Origin: Bordetella trematum | Lineage (GTDB): Bacteria > Pseudomonadota > Gammaproteobacteria > Burkholderiales > Burkholderiaceae_B | Length of the DNA: 64,000 nt | Reading direction: 5' to 3' | Assembly (NCBI RefSeq): GCF_900078335.1 | Contig: NZ_FKBR01000045.1 | Location: 1-64,000, forward strand | Shown here: piece after piece, positions 7,669-15,915 of the stretch | Layout of the letters: the number at the start of each line of letters is the position of its first letter | How positions within the stretch are numbered: position 1 is the first letter of the stretch | Notes under the pieces: generated by a model | Databases searched by the model: none | Told to the model about the DNA's origin: nothing | The model's input: the letters and a program-made list of their open reading frames with translations, nothing else | Position numbers and translations under genes: made by a program

Positions 7669-7753
7669 TGGTGCCCAGGAGAGGACTCGAACCTCCACAC
7701 CTTGCGGCACATGGACCTGAACCATGCGCGTCTACCAATTCCGCCACCTGGGC
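7669..7753 (-). tRNA. tRNA-Leu (anticodon CAG), copy 3
   Basis: Third 85-base copy, identical to those at 6481 and 6729, with encoded CCA. It lies between tapT and rnr and is transcribed divergently from rnr. Confidence 0.96.
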
Positions 7754-7882
7754 ACTGTGCCTGTCAACGATTTTGCTTTGAAATTCACGTAGACTAGCTA
7801 CTTCGCAAAACGCTGCGTCTGGCTTTCAGTGTCGCACTGGGCTGACCACAGAAGCTGCGCATTATATACGGGATTTTCAGTT

Positions 7883-10366
7883 TTGGCAAAACGATCGAAC
7901 AAAGAAGCGAACAACAATAATAAATCCACCCCGGTCCTGGCCGCTGCTCCCCCGGATTTCGATCCGGACGTCCCGTCGCGCGAAGAGATACTCAAGGCTT
8001 TGCGCTCGGCGCCGGGCCCTTTGTCGCCCGCCGAGCTGGCCGAACGCATGGGGGTGGAGCGCGATGCCACCCTGGTGGGGTTCGAGCGCAGGCTGGCTGC
8101 CATGGAGCGCGATGGGCAACTGTTGCCCAACCGCAAGGGCGTGCTGCTGCTGGCGACCAAGCTGGATTTTGTGGCCGGACGGGTGCAAGGCCACCGTGAC
8201 GGCTTCGGCTTTCTGGTGCGCGATGACGGCGGTCCCGATATCTTTCTGTCGCCGCGCGAGATGCTCAAGGTGCTGCACGGCGATCGTGTGCTGGTCAAGC
8301 CCAATGGCGAATACCGCGGCAAGCCCGATGGCACCATCGTCGAGGTGATCGAGCGGCGCACCAACAAGCTGGTTGGCCGCTTCCTGCACGAACATGGCCT
8401 GTCCATCGTGGTGCCCGAAGATCAGCGCATCAAGCACGACATCCTGATTCCGCCGGACGACACCAACGGCGCGCAGCACGGCCAGGTGGTGGCGGTGCAG
8501 ATCATCGAGCAGCCGACCCGCCATACCCAGCCGCTGGGGCGGGTTTCGGAGGTGCTTGGCGAGATCGACGACCCCGGCATGGAAATCGAGATCGCGGTCC
8601 GTAAGTTCGACGTGCCGGTCGCTTTTTCCGAGGCCGCGCTCAAACAGGCCGCCAAACTGCCCGAGGTGGTCCGCAAGAGCGACCTGAAGGACCGCGTCGA
8701 TCTGCGCGATGTGCCGCTCATCACCATTGATGGCGAAGACGCGCGCGACTTCGACGATGCGGTCTATTGCACGCCGGTCGATCTGGGCACCGGCACGCGC
8801 AAACGCCCCGGCTGGCGCCTGCTGGTGGCCATCGCCGATGTCAGCCATTATGTCCGGCCCGATGACGCGCTGGACGAAGATGCCTTCGAGCGGGGCACCA
8901 GTGTGTATTTCCCGCGCCGCGTGATTCCGATGTTTCCGGAGTCCCTGTCCAACGGCCTGTGTTCGCTGAATCCCGACGTCGACCGGCTGGTGCTGGTGTG
9001 CGACATGGTCATTCCGGCCACTGGCGCCAAGGCGGGCACGGTCACGGCCTATCAGTTCTACAACGCCGTCATGCATTCGCATGCGCGCACCACCTACACC
9101 TCCATCTGGGAGGCGCTGCAGCAGCCTACCGGGCCGGCCGCGCAGGCGCTAGGCCCGCGCCTGGCGGATGTCCAGCATCTGCATGATCTGTACCAGTTGC
9201 TGTCCCAGCAGCGTAAAAAGCGAGGTGCCATCGACTTCGAAACGGTCGAGACCCGCATCGTCTGCAACGAACTGGGTCGCATCGAACAGATCGTGCCGAT
9301 GGTGCGCAACGACGCCCACAAGCTGATCGAAGAGAGCATGCTGGCGGCCAATACCTGCGCGGCCGATTTCATGCTGCGCAACAAGCATCCGGGCCTGTTC
9401 CGTATCCACGAGGGCCCGACGCCCGAGCGCCTGCAGGCGTTGCGCGAGTTTCTGCGCACCGTGGGCCTGTCGCTGGGCGGCGGCGAAACGCCGTCGGCCA
9501 AGGACTATGGCGAGTTCCTCGATTCGGTGCGCAGTCGCCCCGACTTCCCGCTGCTGCAAACCATGAGCCTGCGCTCCATGCAGCAGGCCGTCTACAGTCC
9601 GGACAACATGGGTCACTTCGGCCTGTCGTATCCGGCCTATTCGCACTTCACCTCGCCGATTCGCCGCTATCCCGATCTGCTCACCCACCGGGTCATCAAG
9701 GCCCTGCTGGCGGGCAAGCGCTACGTGCCCGAGCTGGAGTCTCAGCCAGTCGTGATCGGGACCACAAAGCGCGAGCATGAGCATGCGATCTGGGAAAAGA
9801 TGGGCCTGATCCTGTCGGCCAGCGAGCGCCGTGCAGACGAAGCTTCGCGCGATGTCGAGGCCTGGCTCAAGTGCTGGTTCGTGCGCGAGCGCGTGGGCGA
9901 AGATTTCAGCGGCACGGTCACCGGCGTAGCCAGCTTCGGGATCTTCGTCACGCTCGATACTCTGCACGTCGAGGGCATGGTGCACGTCTCCGAACTGGGC
10001 AGCGACTACTTCCAGTTCAACGATGCCATGCACGAGCTGCGCGGCGAGCGTACCGGCATGCGCTACCGCCTGACCGACAAGGTCCAGGTGCAGGTGTCGC
10101 GCGTCGATCTGGAGGCGCGCCGCATCGAGTTCCGCCTGGTCAAGGGAACCAGCTACGAGTCTTTGCGCAAGCAAAGCCAGCGCAATCCCGAGGAGCCGCG
10201 CCGCATCAAGAAAGCCGCCGCGCCCAAGCCGGCCGCCCTCAAGGGCCAGACCGCCAAGCAACGCCGCGCCGAAGCCAAGAAGGCCGCCAAGCCGCTTGGT
10301 GCGACGCCGGCCAAGGTGGTCAAGCGTGCTGCGGCGCCGTCCAAGAAGGCGCCCCGGCTGCGCTAG
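7883..10366 (+). CDS. rnr: ribonuclease R (3'-5' exoribonuclease)
   Basis: About 827 residues; it degrades structured RNA processively in the cytoplasm and takes part in rRNA and tmRNA quality control. Domains in order: N-terminal helix-turn-helix segment (about 25-90), two cold-shock OB folds (about 90-250), the RNB catalytic domain with the acidic cluster DGEDARDFDDAVYC near residue 288, an S1 domain (GEDFSGTVTGVASFGIFV), and a Lys/Ala/Pro-rich basic tail. TTG 7883 is chosen because it gives MAKRSNK, typical of the family, with GGGA nine bases upstream; a GTG at 7829 in the same frame is an alternative. A TATATA element at about 7862-7867 sits close to the start. rlmB follows, as in many proteobacteria. 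Confidence 0.95.
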   Translation: MAKRSNKEANNNNKSTPVLAAAPPDFDPDVPSREEILKALRSAPGPLSPAELAERMGVERDATLVGFERRLAAMERDGQLLPNRKGVLLLATKLDFVAGRVQGHRDGFGFLVRDDGGPDIFLSPREMLKVLHGDRVLVKPNGEYRGKPDGTIVEVIERRTNKLVGRFLHEHGLSIVVPEDQRIKHDILIPPDDTNGAQHGQVVAVQIIEQPTRHTQPLGRVSEVLGEIDDPGMEIEIAVRKFDVPVAFSEAALKQAAKLPEVVRKSDLKDRVDLRDVPLITIDGEDARDFDDAVYCTPVDLGTGTRKRPGWRLLVAIADVSHYVRPDDALDEDAFERGTSVYFPRRVIPMFPESLSNGLCSLNPDVDRLVLVCDMVIPATGAKAGTVTAYQFYNAVMHSHARTTYTSIWEALQQPTGPAAQALGPRLADVQHLHDLYQLLSQQRKKRGAIDFETVETRIVCNELGRIEQIVPMVRNDAHKLIEESMLAANTCAADFMLRNKHPGLFRIHEGPTPERLQALREFLRTVGLSLGGGETPSAKDYGEFLDSVRSRPDFPLLQTMSLRSMQQAVYSPDNMGHFGLSYPAYSHFTSPIRRYPDLLTHRVIKALLAGKRYVPELESQPVVIGTTKREHEHAIWEKMGLILSASERRADEASRDVEAWLKCWFVRERVGEDFSGTVTGVASFGIFVTLDTLHVEGMVHVSELGSDYFQFNDAMHELRGERTGMRYRLTDKVQVQVSRVDLEARRIEFRLVKGTSYESLRKQSQRNPEEPRRIKKAAAPKPAALKGQTAKQRRAEAKKAAKPLGATPAKVVKRAAAPSKKAPRLR

Positions 10367-10399
10367 TCGGCGGTCGCGGTAACATTGCAGCATTGTTCA

Positions 10400-10445
10400 G
10401 GGGCCGCCGTCGTGCGGCCCCGTCCCGTCGGTCCGGACTGACGGG
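10400..10445 (+). other. two consecutive hairpins between rnr and rlmB
   Basis: GGGGCCGC/GCGGCCCC (10400-10421) is a perfect 8-base-pair stem, and 10424-10445 is an almost perfect 22-base palindrome (CCCGTC...GACGGG). Neither has a T tract, so they look like RNA processing or stability elements, or weak attenuators, and not simple terminators. Confidence 0.5.
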
Positions 10446-10474
10446 TTATTGCGTTTTTCTGAGGTAGTCACATC

Positions 10475-11212
10475 ATGGCGTCGGCCCAAGTTCTGGCAGG
10501 TTTTCATGCGGTCGTGGCGCGTTTGCGCCACGCGCCGGATTCCATCAAGGATATCTACGTCGAGGCGTCGCGCCGCGACAAGCGCATGCAGACTTTTATC
10601 GAGCAGGCCACGCATGCCGGCTGCCGGGTGCATCCGGTGTCGATGGATAGGCTCGACGGCCTGGCGCGCGGCACCCGCCACCAGGGCGTGGTCGCGCTGG
10701 CCGACGAACGTCAGCTCGCCGTGAGTGTCGACGAGGTGCTCGATGTGATCGAGGGGCCGGCCTTTCTGCTGATCCTCGATGGCGTGACCGATCCGCACAA
10801 CCTGGGGGCCTGTCTGCGTACTGCCGATGCGGCGGGCGTGCATGCGGTGATCGCCCCGCGCGATCGCGCAGTCGGCTTGAACAGCACCGTTCAGCGGGTG
10901 GCCTGTGGCGCAGCCGACACCGTGCCCTACATCATGGTGACCAATCTGGCGCGCACGATGCGCGAGCTGAAAGAGCGCGATATCTGGCTCGTGGGCACCG
11001 ATGATCAGGCCAGCCATGACATGCACGCCGTCGATGCGCGCCGCGCCATGGCGTGGGTCATGGGGGCGGAAGGCGAGGGCATGCGCCGCCTGACGCGCGA
11101 GACCTGCGATGAGCTGGTCAATATCCCCATGCTGGGTTCAGTGGAAAGCCTGAACGTCAGTGTCGCCAGCGCCGTCTGCCTCTACGAGACCGTTCGTCAG
11201 CGCCGGGCCTGA
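10475..11212 (+). CDS. rlmB: 23S rRNA (guanosine-2'-O-)-methyltransferase RlmB
   Basis: A 245-residue SpoU/TrmH-family enzyme that methylates G2251 of 23S rRNA using S-adenosylmethionine. The N-terminal part (about 1-75) is the L30e-like substrate-binding domain; the SPOUT knot motifs follow: [38 protein letters not shown] and [15 protein letters not shown]. Length matches the family. GAGGTAG lies upstream of ATG 10475. It is downstream of rnr in the same direction, probably one operon. Confidence 0.95.
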   Translation: MASAQVLAGFHAVVARLRHAPDSIKDIYVEASRRDKRMQTFIEQATHAGCRVHPVSMDRLDGLARGTRHQGVVALADERQLAVSVDEVLDVIEGPAFLLILDGVTDPHNLGACLRTADAAGVHAVIAPRDRAVGLNSTVQRVACGAADTVPYIMVTNLARTMRELKERDIWLVGTDDQASHDMHAVDARRAMAWVMGAEGEGMRRLTRETCDELVNIPMLGSVESLNVSVASAVCLYETVRQRRA

Positions 11213-11278
11213 GCCCGGGCGCCCCTTTGCGGCGCGCCTTGCGCCGTTTTCCGCAGTTTTTCGCCAGCCTTGATCATC

Positions 11279-12526
11279 ATGCACCAGAACGGCTTTACCA
11301 CCACCATTCTTCACTCCGACCGCAGCCAGTCCGTCGAGCACGGAGCGGTGCACAAGCCCATGCATCCCTCTTCGGAGTATGTCTACGAAGATGCCCATGA
11401 ACTGGCGGCCGTGTTCCAGGGCCGGTCCGGCTTTACCTATGCCCGCCAGGGTACGCCCACCACGACGGCACTCGAGGCCCGGATCACCAAGATGGAAGGC
11501 GGCACGGGCACGGTCAGTTTTGCCACCGGGATGGCAGCGCTGGCGGCCATTTTCACGACACTGCTGCGCCGCGGCGATCACCTGGTGTCCAGCCATTTCA
11601 TTTTCGGCAATACCAATAGCCTGCTGGGTACGCTGGCCGACCTGGGCGTGGAAGTGACCACCGTCGATGCGACCGATGCCGGGCAGGTGCGTGCGGCCCT
11701 GCGACCCAACACGCGTCTGGTATTCACCGAAACCATTGCCAACCCAGGCACCCAGATCGCGGATCTGGTCGGCCTGGGCGAGATCTGCCGTGAGCACGGT
11801 CTGGTCTACGTGGTGGACAACACGCTGACCTCGCCTTGGCTGCTGCGGCCGCGCGATGTGGGGGCCTCGCTGGTCATGAATTCCTTGTCCAAGTACATCG
11901 GCGGACACGGCCATGCGCTAGGCGGAGCCGTGACGGATACCGGCCTGTTCGACTGGTCGGGCTACGCCAATATCGCCGAGGCTTATCGCAAGGGCGCTCC
12001 GGCCGGCTGGGGGCTGACCCAGATCAAGAAAAAGGGCTTGCGCGATATGGGAGCGACCCTGGCCGCCGAGCCTGCCCATCGCATTGCGGTGGGCGCCGAG
12101 ACGCTGGCTTTGCGCATGGACAGGCATTGCAGCAATGCCTTGGCGCTGGCGCGTTTTCTGCAGGGCCATGCCGGTGTGGCGAAGGTGCATTATCCGGGGT
12201 TGCCCTGCCACCCTCAGCATGCGCGTGCCGCCGCCTTGCTGCGTCCGGGCCGGTTCGGCGGCCTGCTGGGCGTGGAGCTGGCTGCCGGCATAGATTGTTT
12301 CGATTTTCTCAATCATTTGCGAATCGTGCTCAATGCAACGCATCTGGGCGATACGCGCAGCCTGGCGCTGCCGGCGGCACACACCATCTATTACGAAATG
12401 GGCCCCCAGCGCCGCGCGGAAATGGGCATCGCCGACAGCCTGATCCGGGTTTCGGTCGGGATCGAAGATGAAACCGATTTGTTGCACGATTTCGATCAAG
12501 CACTAGTCGCTGCAGCTTCTCGCTAG
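11279..12526 (+). CDS. cystathionine gamma-synthase family PLP enzyme
   Basis: About 415 residues of the Cys/Met-metabolism PLP family. Typical blocks are YARQGTPTTTALE, GTGTVSFATGMAAL (phosphate-binding turn), VVDNTLTSPWLLRP and the Schiff-base lysine in NSLSKYIGGHG at about residue 205. The C-terminal block SLALPAAHTIY..M...R...GI is the usual Arg-containing carboxylate-binding region. The family includes cystathionine gamma-synthase, O-acetylhomoserine sulfhydrylase and methionine gamma-lyase, which cannot be told apart safely from the sequence. ATG 11279 is used; a TTG three codons earlier is possible. No clear ribosome-binding site is seen. Confidence 0.88.
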   Translation: MHQNGFTTTILHSDRSQSVEHGAVHKPMHPSSEYVYEDAHELAAVFQGRSGFTYARQGTPTTTALEARITKMEGGTGTVSFATGMAALAAIFTTLLRRGDHLVSSHFIFGNTNSLLGTLADLGVEVTTVDATDAGQVRAALRPNTRLVFTETIANPGTQIADLVGLGEICREHGLVYVVDNTLTSPWLLRPRDVGASLVMNSLSKYIGGHGHALGGAVTDTGLFDWSGYANIAEAYRKGAPAGWGLTQIKKKGLRDMGATLAAEPAHRIAVGAETLALRMDRHCSNALALARFLQGHAGVAKVHYPGLPCHPQHARAAALLRPGRFGGLLGVELAAGIDCFDFLNHLRIVLNATHLGDTRSLALPAAHTIYYEMGPQRRAEMGIADSLIRVSVGIEDETDLLHDFDQALVAAASR

Positions 12527-12805
12527 GCGTTTCTGTTGATTGCGGAAATCGCTAAAAGCTAGTAGTGGCGCGGCCTGCGGGCCTGTCATGCTTGACAGGC
12601 CCAGGTGCGGAGTGCCTAATATGCCACTGTGCCGCGGTGCTTGAACGCCCCGGAAAACAGGGCGCAATCCTGTGGCGCAGCAGTCATTACGCCGCGTTGT
12701 CGCGGCGCAAGAAACATCAAGTCGTCATTCGCCTGTTCTGACGCGATTCCCTGGCCTTGTGGTCCCGGGTCGTGAAAAATCCTACTTTGTGAGGGGTAAC
12801 ACTGA
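12527..12805. promoter_or_regulatory. HU promoter region (279 bases)
   Basis: An 8-base-pair hairpin GCCTGTCA/TGACAGGC (12581-12600) contains TTGACA at 12592-12597; TAATAT follows at 12617-12622. The 19-base spacer is longer than ideal. The overlap of the -35 element with a dyad suggests an operator or a supercoiling-sensitive start. About 185 bases of leader follow before the HU gene, with no gene in them. Confidence 0.55.
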
Positions 12806-13078
12806 ATGAACAAATCCGAACTCATCGATCACATTGCCAGCAAAGCCGACATCTCCAAGGCAGCGGCAGGTCGTTCGCTTGATGCATTGATCGGTGCCGT
12901 CAAAACGACGTTGAAAAAGGGCGGTACGGTTACGCTGGTCGGTTTTGGCACGTTTGCCGTGTCCTCGCGCGCTGCCCGTACCGGCCGCAATCCGCGCACC
13001 GGCGAAGCCATCAAGATCAAGAAGGCCAAGGTGCCGAAATTCCGCCCGGGCAAAGCCCTCAAGGATGCCGTGAACTGA
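12806..13078 (+). CDS. hupB: DNA-binding protein HU (beta-type)
   Basis: A 90-residue histone-like nucleoid protein. The sequence has the full HU fold: N-terminal dimerisation helices ([18 protein letters not shown]), the conserved [11 protein letters not shown] strand, the DNA-binding arm [20 protein letters not shown] and the C-terminal [19 protein letters not shown] is upstream. It bends DNA non-specifically and compacts the chromosome. It is followed by tRNA-Val with its own promoter. Confidence 0.97.
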   Translation: MNKSELIDHIASKADISKAAAGRSLDALIGAVKTTLKKGGTVTLVGFGTFAVSSRAARTGRNPRTGEAIKIKKAKVPKFRPGKALKDAVN

Positions 13079-13126
13079 CGCGACGCATGCCAGCCGGGCC
13101 GAAATGGGCCGGGCAGGCGGGCTGAT

Positions 13127-13155
13127 TTGCCGATCGTTTTGCAGTTCGCTATACT
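13127..13155 (+). promoter_or_regulatory. sigma-70 promoter of tRNA-Val
   Basis: TTGCCG (13127-13132) and TATACT (13150-13155) are separated by exactly 17 bases and lie 35 bases before the tRNA. GC-rich bases follow the -10 box, as in stringently controlled stable-RNA promoters. Confidence 0.75.
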
Positions 13156-13189
13156 TCAGCCCTCGCATGACTTTGAGTGGCCCCGCGAA

Positions 13190-13265
13190 GGGTGCTTAGC
13201 TCAGCTGGTAGAGCGGCGCCCTTACAAGGCGTAGGTCACAGGTTCGACCCCTGTAGCACCCACCA
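13190..13265 (+). tRNA. tRNA-Val (anticodon TAC)
   Basis: A 76-base cloverleaf with encoded CCA: acceptor GGGTGCT/AGCACCC, D arm GCTC..GAGC, anticodon loop CTTACAA giving TAC, T arm ACAGG/CCTGT with TTCGACC. A terminator follows at 13283. Confidence 0.96.
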
Positions 13266-13282
13266 TCAAAGCTGCGTCAATG

Positions 13283-13313
13283 AGGCACTTGGAGAGATCC
13301 GGGTGCCTTTTTT
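13283..13313 (+). terminator. terminator after tRNA-Val
   Basis: Stem AGGCAC/GTGCCT with a 14-base loop, followed by six T residues. The stem is short, but position and T tract fit termination of the tRNA-Val transcript. Confidence 0.7.
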
Positions 13314-13611
13314 GTTGCCTGTCGTATCTGGCGGGCGATGAAACGCCTCCCGGATACCCGCAGGCGCACGAAGCCGTCGACGCTCTCTATCGGGGTCAGA
13401 CGGATTGTGCGTCCTCTACGGCGGCTGTCTTGCCTATTCCCGGCTCTGAAGCGATGTCTTGCGCGATACCTGCCGGCACCCAGGATCATCTTTGATATTA
13501 AGCTTGCGAATCATTCGCATTTGATATATCGTGATGGACTTGCAAACGCCTGGGGCAGGTCGGTTTTTGACCGTGCGGCCGGCGGTAGTCGTCAATGTTT
13601 CTGGCTGATTC
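13314..13611. promoter_or_regulatory. tonB upstream region with a Fur-like dyad
   Basis: About 300 bases with no supported gene. At 13505-13519 lies the dyad TGCGAA-TCA-TTCGCA within TTGCGAATCATTCGCATTTGATAT, which resembles the Fur boxes of betaproteobacterial tonB operons, and it is in a locally A+T-rich segment about 95 bases before tonB. The match to the 19-base consensus is weaker than at the receptor. Confidence 0.6.
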
Positions 13612-14415
13612 ATGCCTCACCCACATAACGGTTGGATGTCTGCTTCGCAAGCCTCTCTCGGGCTGCGTGTGGGCGCCGGCGTCGCTGTGCTTGCCGTGCA
13701 TGCGGCGGTCATCGGTGCAGTTTTCTTCATGGACTCGGAGCCTCCCGAAATGGTGGAGCCCGAGCCCGTCATGGTGAGCATCATCGAGGCGCCGATGGTG
13801 CAGGTGGCGAAGGCCGAGCAACTGGTCGAGGAAACGCCTCCGCCGGAGCCCGAGCCTGAGGTCGAGCCGCCGCCGCCCGAGCCCGAGCCGGAAATCGAAC
13901 CGGAAGTCGAGCCTGAAATCGAACCCGAACCTGAGCCCGAGCCGGTGGTCGAGAAGGCCCCCGAGCCGGCGCCCAAGCCCAAGCCCAAACCTAAGCCAAA
14001 ACCCAAGCCCCAGCCCAAGCCGCAACCCAAGCCGCAACCGGTCGAGCAGCCCAAGGTCGAGGCCGCGCCCAGCGGCGCCACCGAGGGTGAGCAGGTCACT
14101 CAGGCGCCGACGGCGGGGCCGGCGCCTGACGAGCCGGTCTTCATGACCAGCGTGGAATATCTGGGCAAGCCGCCCGCACCGAAATATCCCAGTGACTCCC
14201 TGCGGCGACGCGAGCAGGGCAGGGTGCTGGTGATGGTGCAGATCAGCCCGCAAGGCAATGTAGAGAAAGCCTGGATCGACACCTCGTCCGGGTACCGTCG
14301 TCTGGATAACGCCGCATTGGAAACGGCGCGCAAGGCGCGCTTCAAGCCGGCCATGCGCAATGGCAAGGCAGTGACGGGCCAGGCCAGAATTCCGTACGAC
14401 TTTGAAGTCAAGTAA
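13612..14415 (+). CDS. tonB: TonB energy-transducing protein
   Basis: A 267-residue inner-membrane protein spanning the periplasm and linking ExbBD to outer-membrane receptors. A short cytoplasmic head is followed by one membrane segment at about residues 16-38 (VGAGVAVLAVHAAVIGAVFF). Residues of about 75-145 are a long Pro/Glu then Pro/Lys repeat that forms a stiff rod. The C-terminal TonB domain (about 175-267) has EYLGKPPAPKYPSDSLRRREQG, VMVQISPQGNV and SSGYRRLDNAALETARKARFKPA. ATG 13612 is used; ATG 13636 is also in frame. It heads a tonB-exbB-exbD operon and is preceded by a Fur-like site. Confidence 0.96.
   Translation: MPHPHNGWMSASQASLGLRVGAGVAVLAVHAAVIGAVFFMDSEPPEMVEPEPVMVSIIEAPMVQVAKAEQLVEETPPPEPEPEVEPPPPEPEPEIEPEVEPEIEPEPEPEPVVEKAPEPAPKPKPKPKPKPKPQPKPQPKPQPVEQPKVEAAPSGATEGEQVTQAPTAGPAPDEPVFMTSVEYLGKPPAPKYPSDSLRRREQGRVLVMVQISPQGNVEKAWIDTSSGYRRLDNAALETARKARFKPAMRNGKAVTGQARIPYDFEVK
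13837..14046 (+). repeat. tandem Pro-Glu / Pro-Lys codon repeats inside tonB
   Basis: Many GAGCCC/GAACCC-type and AAGCCC/AAACCC-type hexanucleotides follow one another, coding for EP-type repeats and then KP/QP repeats. Synonymous third positions vary (AAGCCC, AAACCT, AAGCCA), so the array is partly degenerate at DNA level. Its length could still differ between strains. Confidence 0.85.
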
Positions 14416-14441
14416 GTCCAGCTACAGGTAAAGGGAACACG

Positions 14442-15368
14442 ATGTTCAACGTACTTCAGAATGCCATGATGGCCGTCGCCCAGGCGGCGCCCGCGGCCGA
14501 GTCCGCTCCGGGCAGCGCACCCGCCGCGGCCCCCGCCGTTGCGCCGGATCCGGCGCTGGCCGCCCCGCCGCCGGCGCTGGCGCCGCTGCAGCAAAGCGCC
14601 GATACGCTCAACGCAGCCGCGCAGAATGCGCCGCCCGATATGGGCTTTCTGCACTTTGTGGCCCAGACCGACTTCGTCGGCAAGACGCTGTTCATCATCC
14701 TGATCCTGATGTCCCTGGTGACCTGGTACCTGATCGTCGTCAAGGTGGTCAGCAATCTGCGCATGCGCAAGCGTTCCGGCGTCTTCCTGAACCATTTCTG
14801 GAATGCCAGCTCGCTGCAGCAGGTTGAAAACGAAATCGTCACGCACGGCGCGCAGGATCCCTTCTCGCACCTGACCAGCCATGCCATCCACGCGCAGAGT
14901 CATCACGCCAAGTTCGGCGCCACCAAGCTGGAAGAGGCGGGCAGCAACAGCGAGTTCGTCACCCGCACCATGCGCAAGGTGATCGACGAGGAAACCGCCA
15001 AGCTCGAGAACGGCCTGACGGTGCTGGCTTCGGTGGGGTCGACCGCCCCGTTCGTGGGTCTGTTCGGCACCGTGTGGGGCGTGTATCACGCGCTGGTCGG
15101 GATCGGCCTGTCGGATGGCGTGACCATCAATCGCATTGCCGGTCCGGTGGGCGAAGCCCTCATCATGACCGGTCTGGGCCTGGCAGTGGCGATTCCCGCC
15201 GTGCTGGCCTACAACATGTTTGTGCGCAACAACCGCGTCTACCTGTCGCGTCTGGATGCCTTCGCGCATGACCTGTTCGCCTTCCTGACGACCGGCCAGC
15301 AGGTCGAGGTGTCCGATGGCAAGGTGCGCGCCCTGGGGCGTCAGCGCCACGCCCGAGGGGGTGAATAA
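14442..15368 (+). CDS. exbB: ExbB, TonB-system proton channel subunit
   Basis: A 308-residue MotA/TolQ/ExbB-family protein that forms the pentameric proton channel powering TonB. Residues 1-70 are an Ala/Pro-rich extension, possibly with a signal-like start. Membrane segments are near 82-103 (TLFIILILMSLVTWYLIVV), about 190-212 (SVGSTAPFVGLFGTVWGVYHAL) and about 232-255 (EALIMTGLGLAVAIPAVLAY). AAGGGA precedes ATG 14442. Its TAA overlaps the exbD start by one base, which supports coupling. Confidence 0.95.
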   Translation: MFNVLQNAMMAVAQAAPAAESAPGSAPAAAPAVAPDPALAAPPPALAPLQQSADTLNAAAQNAPPDMGFLHFVAQTDFVGKTLFIILILMSLVTWYLIVVKVVSNLRMRKRSGVFLNHFWNASSLQQVENEIVTHGAQDPFSHLTSHAIHAQSHHAKFGATKLEEAGSNSEFVTRTMRKVIDEETAKLENGLTVLASVGSTAPFVGLFGTVWGVYHALVGIGLSDGVTINRIAGPVGEALIMTGLGLAVAIPAVLAYNMFVRNNRVYLSRLDAFAHDLFAFLTTGQQVEVSDGKVRALGRQRHARGGE

Positions 15369-15817
15369 TGGCCTTCGGCAGCTTCGACAATAAAGGGTCG
15401 GGCGGCCACACCGTGTCCGAGATCAACATGGTGCCGCTCATCGACGTGATGCTGGTGCTGCTGGTGATCTTCATCATCACGGCGCCGCTGCTGGCGCATT
15501 CCATCAAGATCAATATGCCGCAGGTGTCGGCCGAGCAGGTTCAGGAAGATCCGAAAACGGTCGATCTGGCCATCGATGCCAATGGCGCGATCTTCTGGGA
15601 TGAGATGCCGGTCACGCTGGAAGACCTGCCGCAGCGATTCCAGGCTATCGCCGGCGATAAGCCGCAGGCCGAGATCCGTATCCGCGCAGACCAGAATACG
15701 CGCTACGAAACCCTGGCGCGCGTGATGGCTTCGGCGCGCCGCTCGGGCATGGCCCGCATCGGTTTCGTGACCACCCCGGCGCCGGCCGAAGGGGCGCCGG
15801 CTGCGACCACGCCCTGA
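15368..15817 (+). CDS. exbD: ExbD, TonB-system transducer
   Basis: A 149-residue partner of ExbB and TonB. A single membrane segment at about residues 23-43 contains the protonatable aspartate in PLIDVMLVLLVIFI (D26). The periplasmic domain follows, with VDLAIDANGAIFWD and IRIRADQNTRYETLARVM, and ends in an Ala/Pro tail. It overlaps exbB by one base (TAATG) and is followed by a terminator. Confidence 0.95.
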   Translation: MAFGSFDNKGSGGHTVSEINMVPLIDVMLVLLVIFIITAPLLAHSIKINMPQVSAEQVQEDPKTVDLAIDANGAIFWDEMPVTLEDLPQRFQAIAGDKPQAEIRIRADQNTRYETLARVMASARRSGMARIGFVTTPAPAEGAPAATTP

Positions 15818-15843
15818 GTCTGGGGCCAGGCAGCCCGTACCCG

Positions 15844-15872
15844 GCCGCCCTGTAAAGGGGCGGCTTTTTTTC
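15844..15872 (+). terminator. terminator of tonB-exbB-exbD
   Basis: Seven-base-pair stem GCCGCCC/GGGCGGC with a short loop followed by eight T residues, 27 bases after the exbD stop. Confidence 0.92.
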
Positions 15873-15915
15873 GTCCTGGCCGCAGCAGCGGCACGGATCG
15901 CGTTAAAATTGCCGC

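Noticed and set aside
6481-7753. Three spaced identical 85-base units as a possible repeat array
   Set aside because: Each folds as a complete tRNA-Leu with CCA; spacers differ greatly in length, so it is no CRISPR or tandem repeat.
13837-14046. Tonb repeat as a minisatellite or mobile repeat
   Set aside because: The reading frame is kept and codons vary at third positions, so it is an ordinary coding repeat of TonB.
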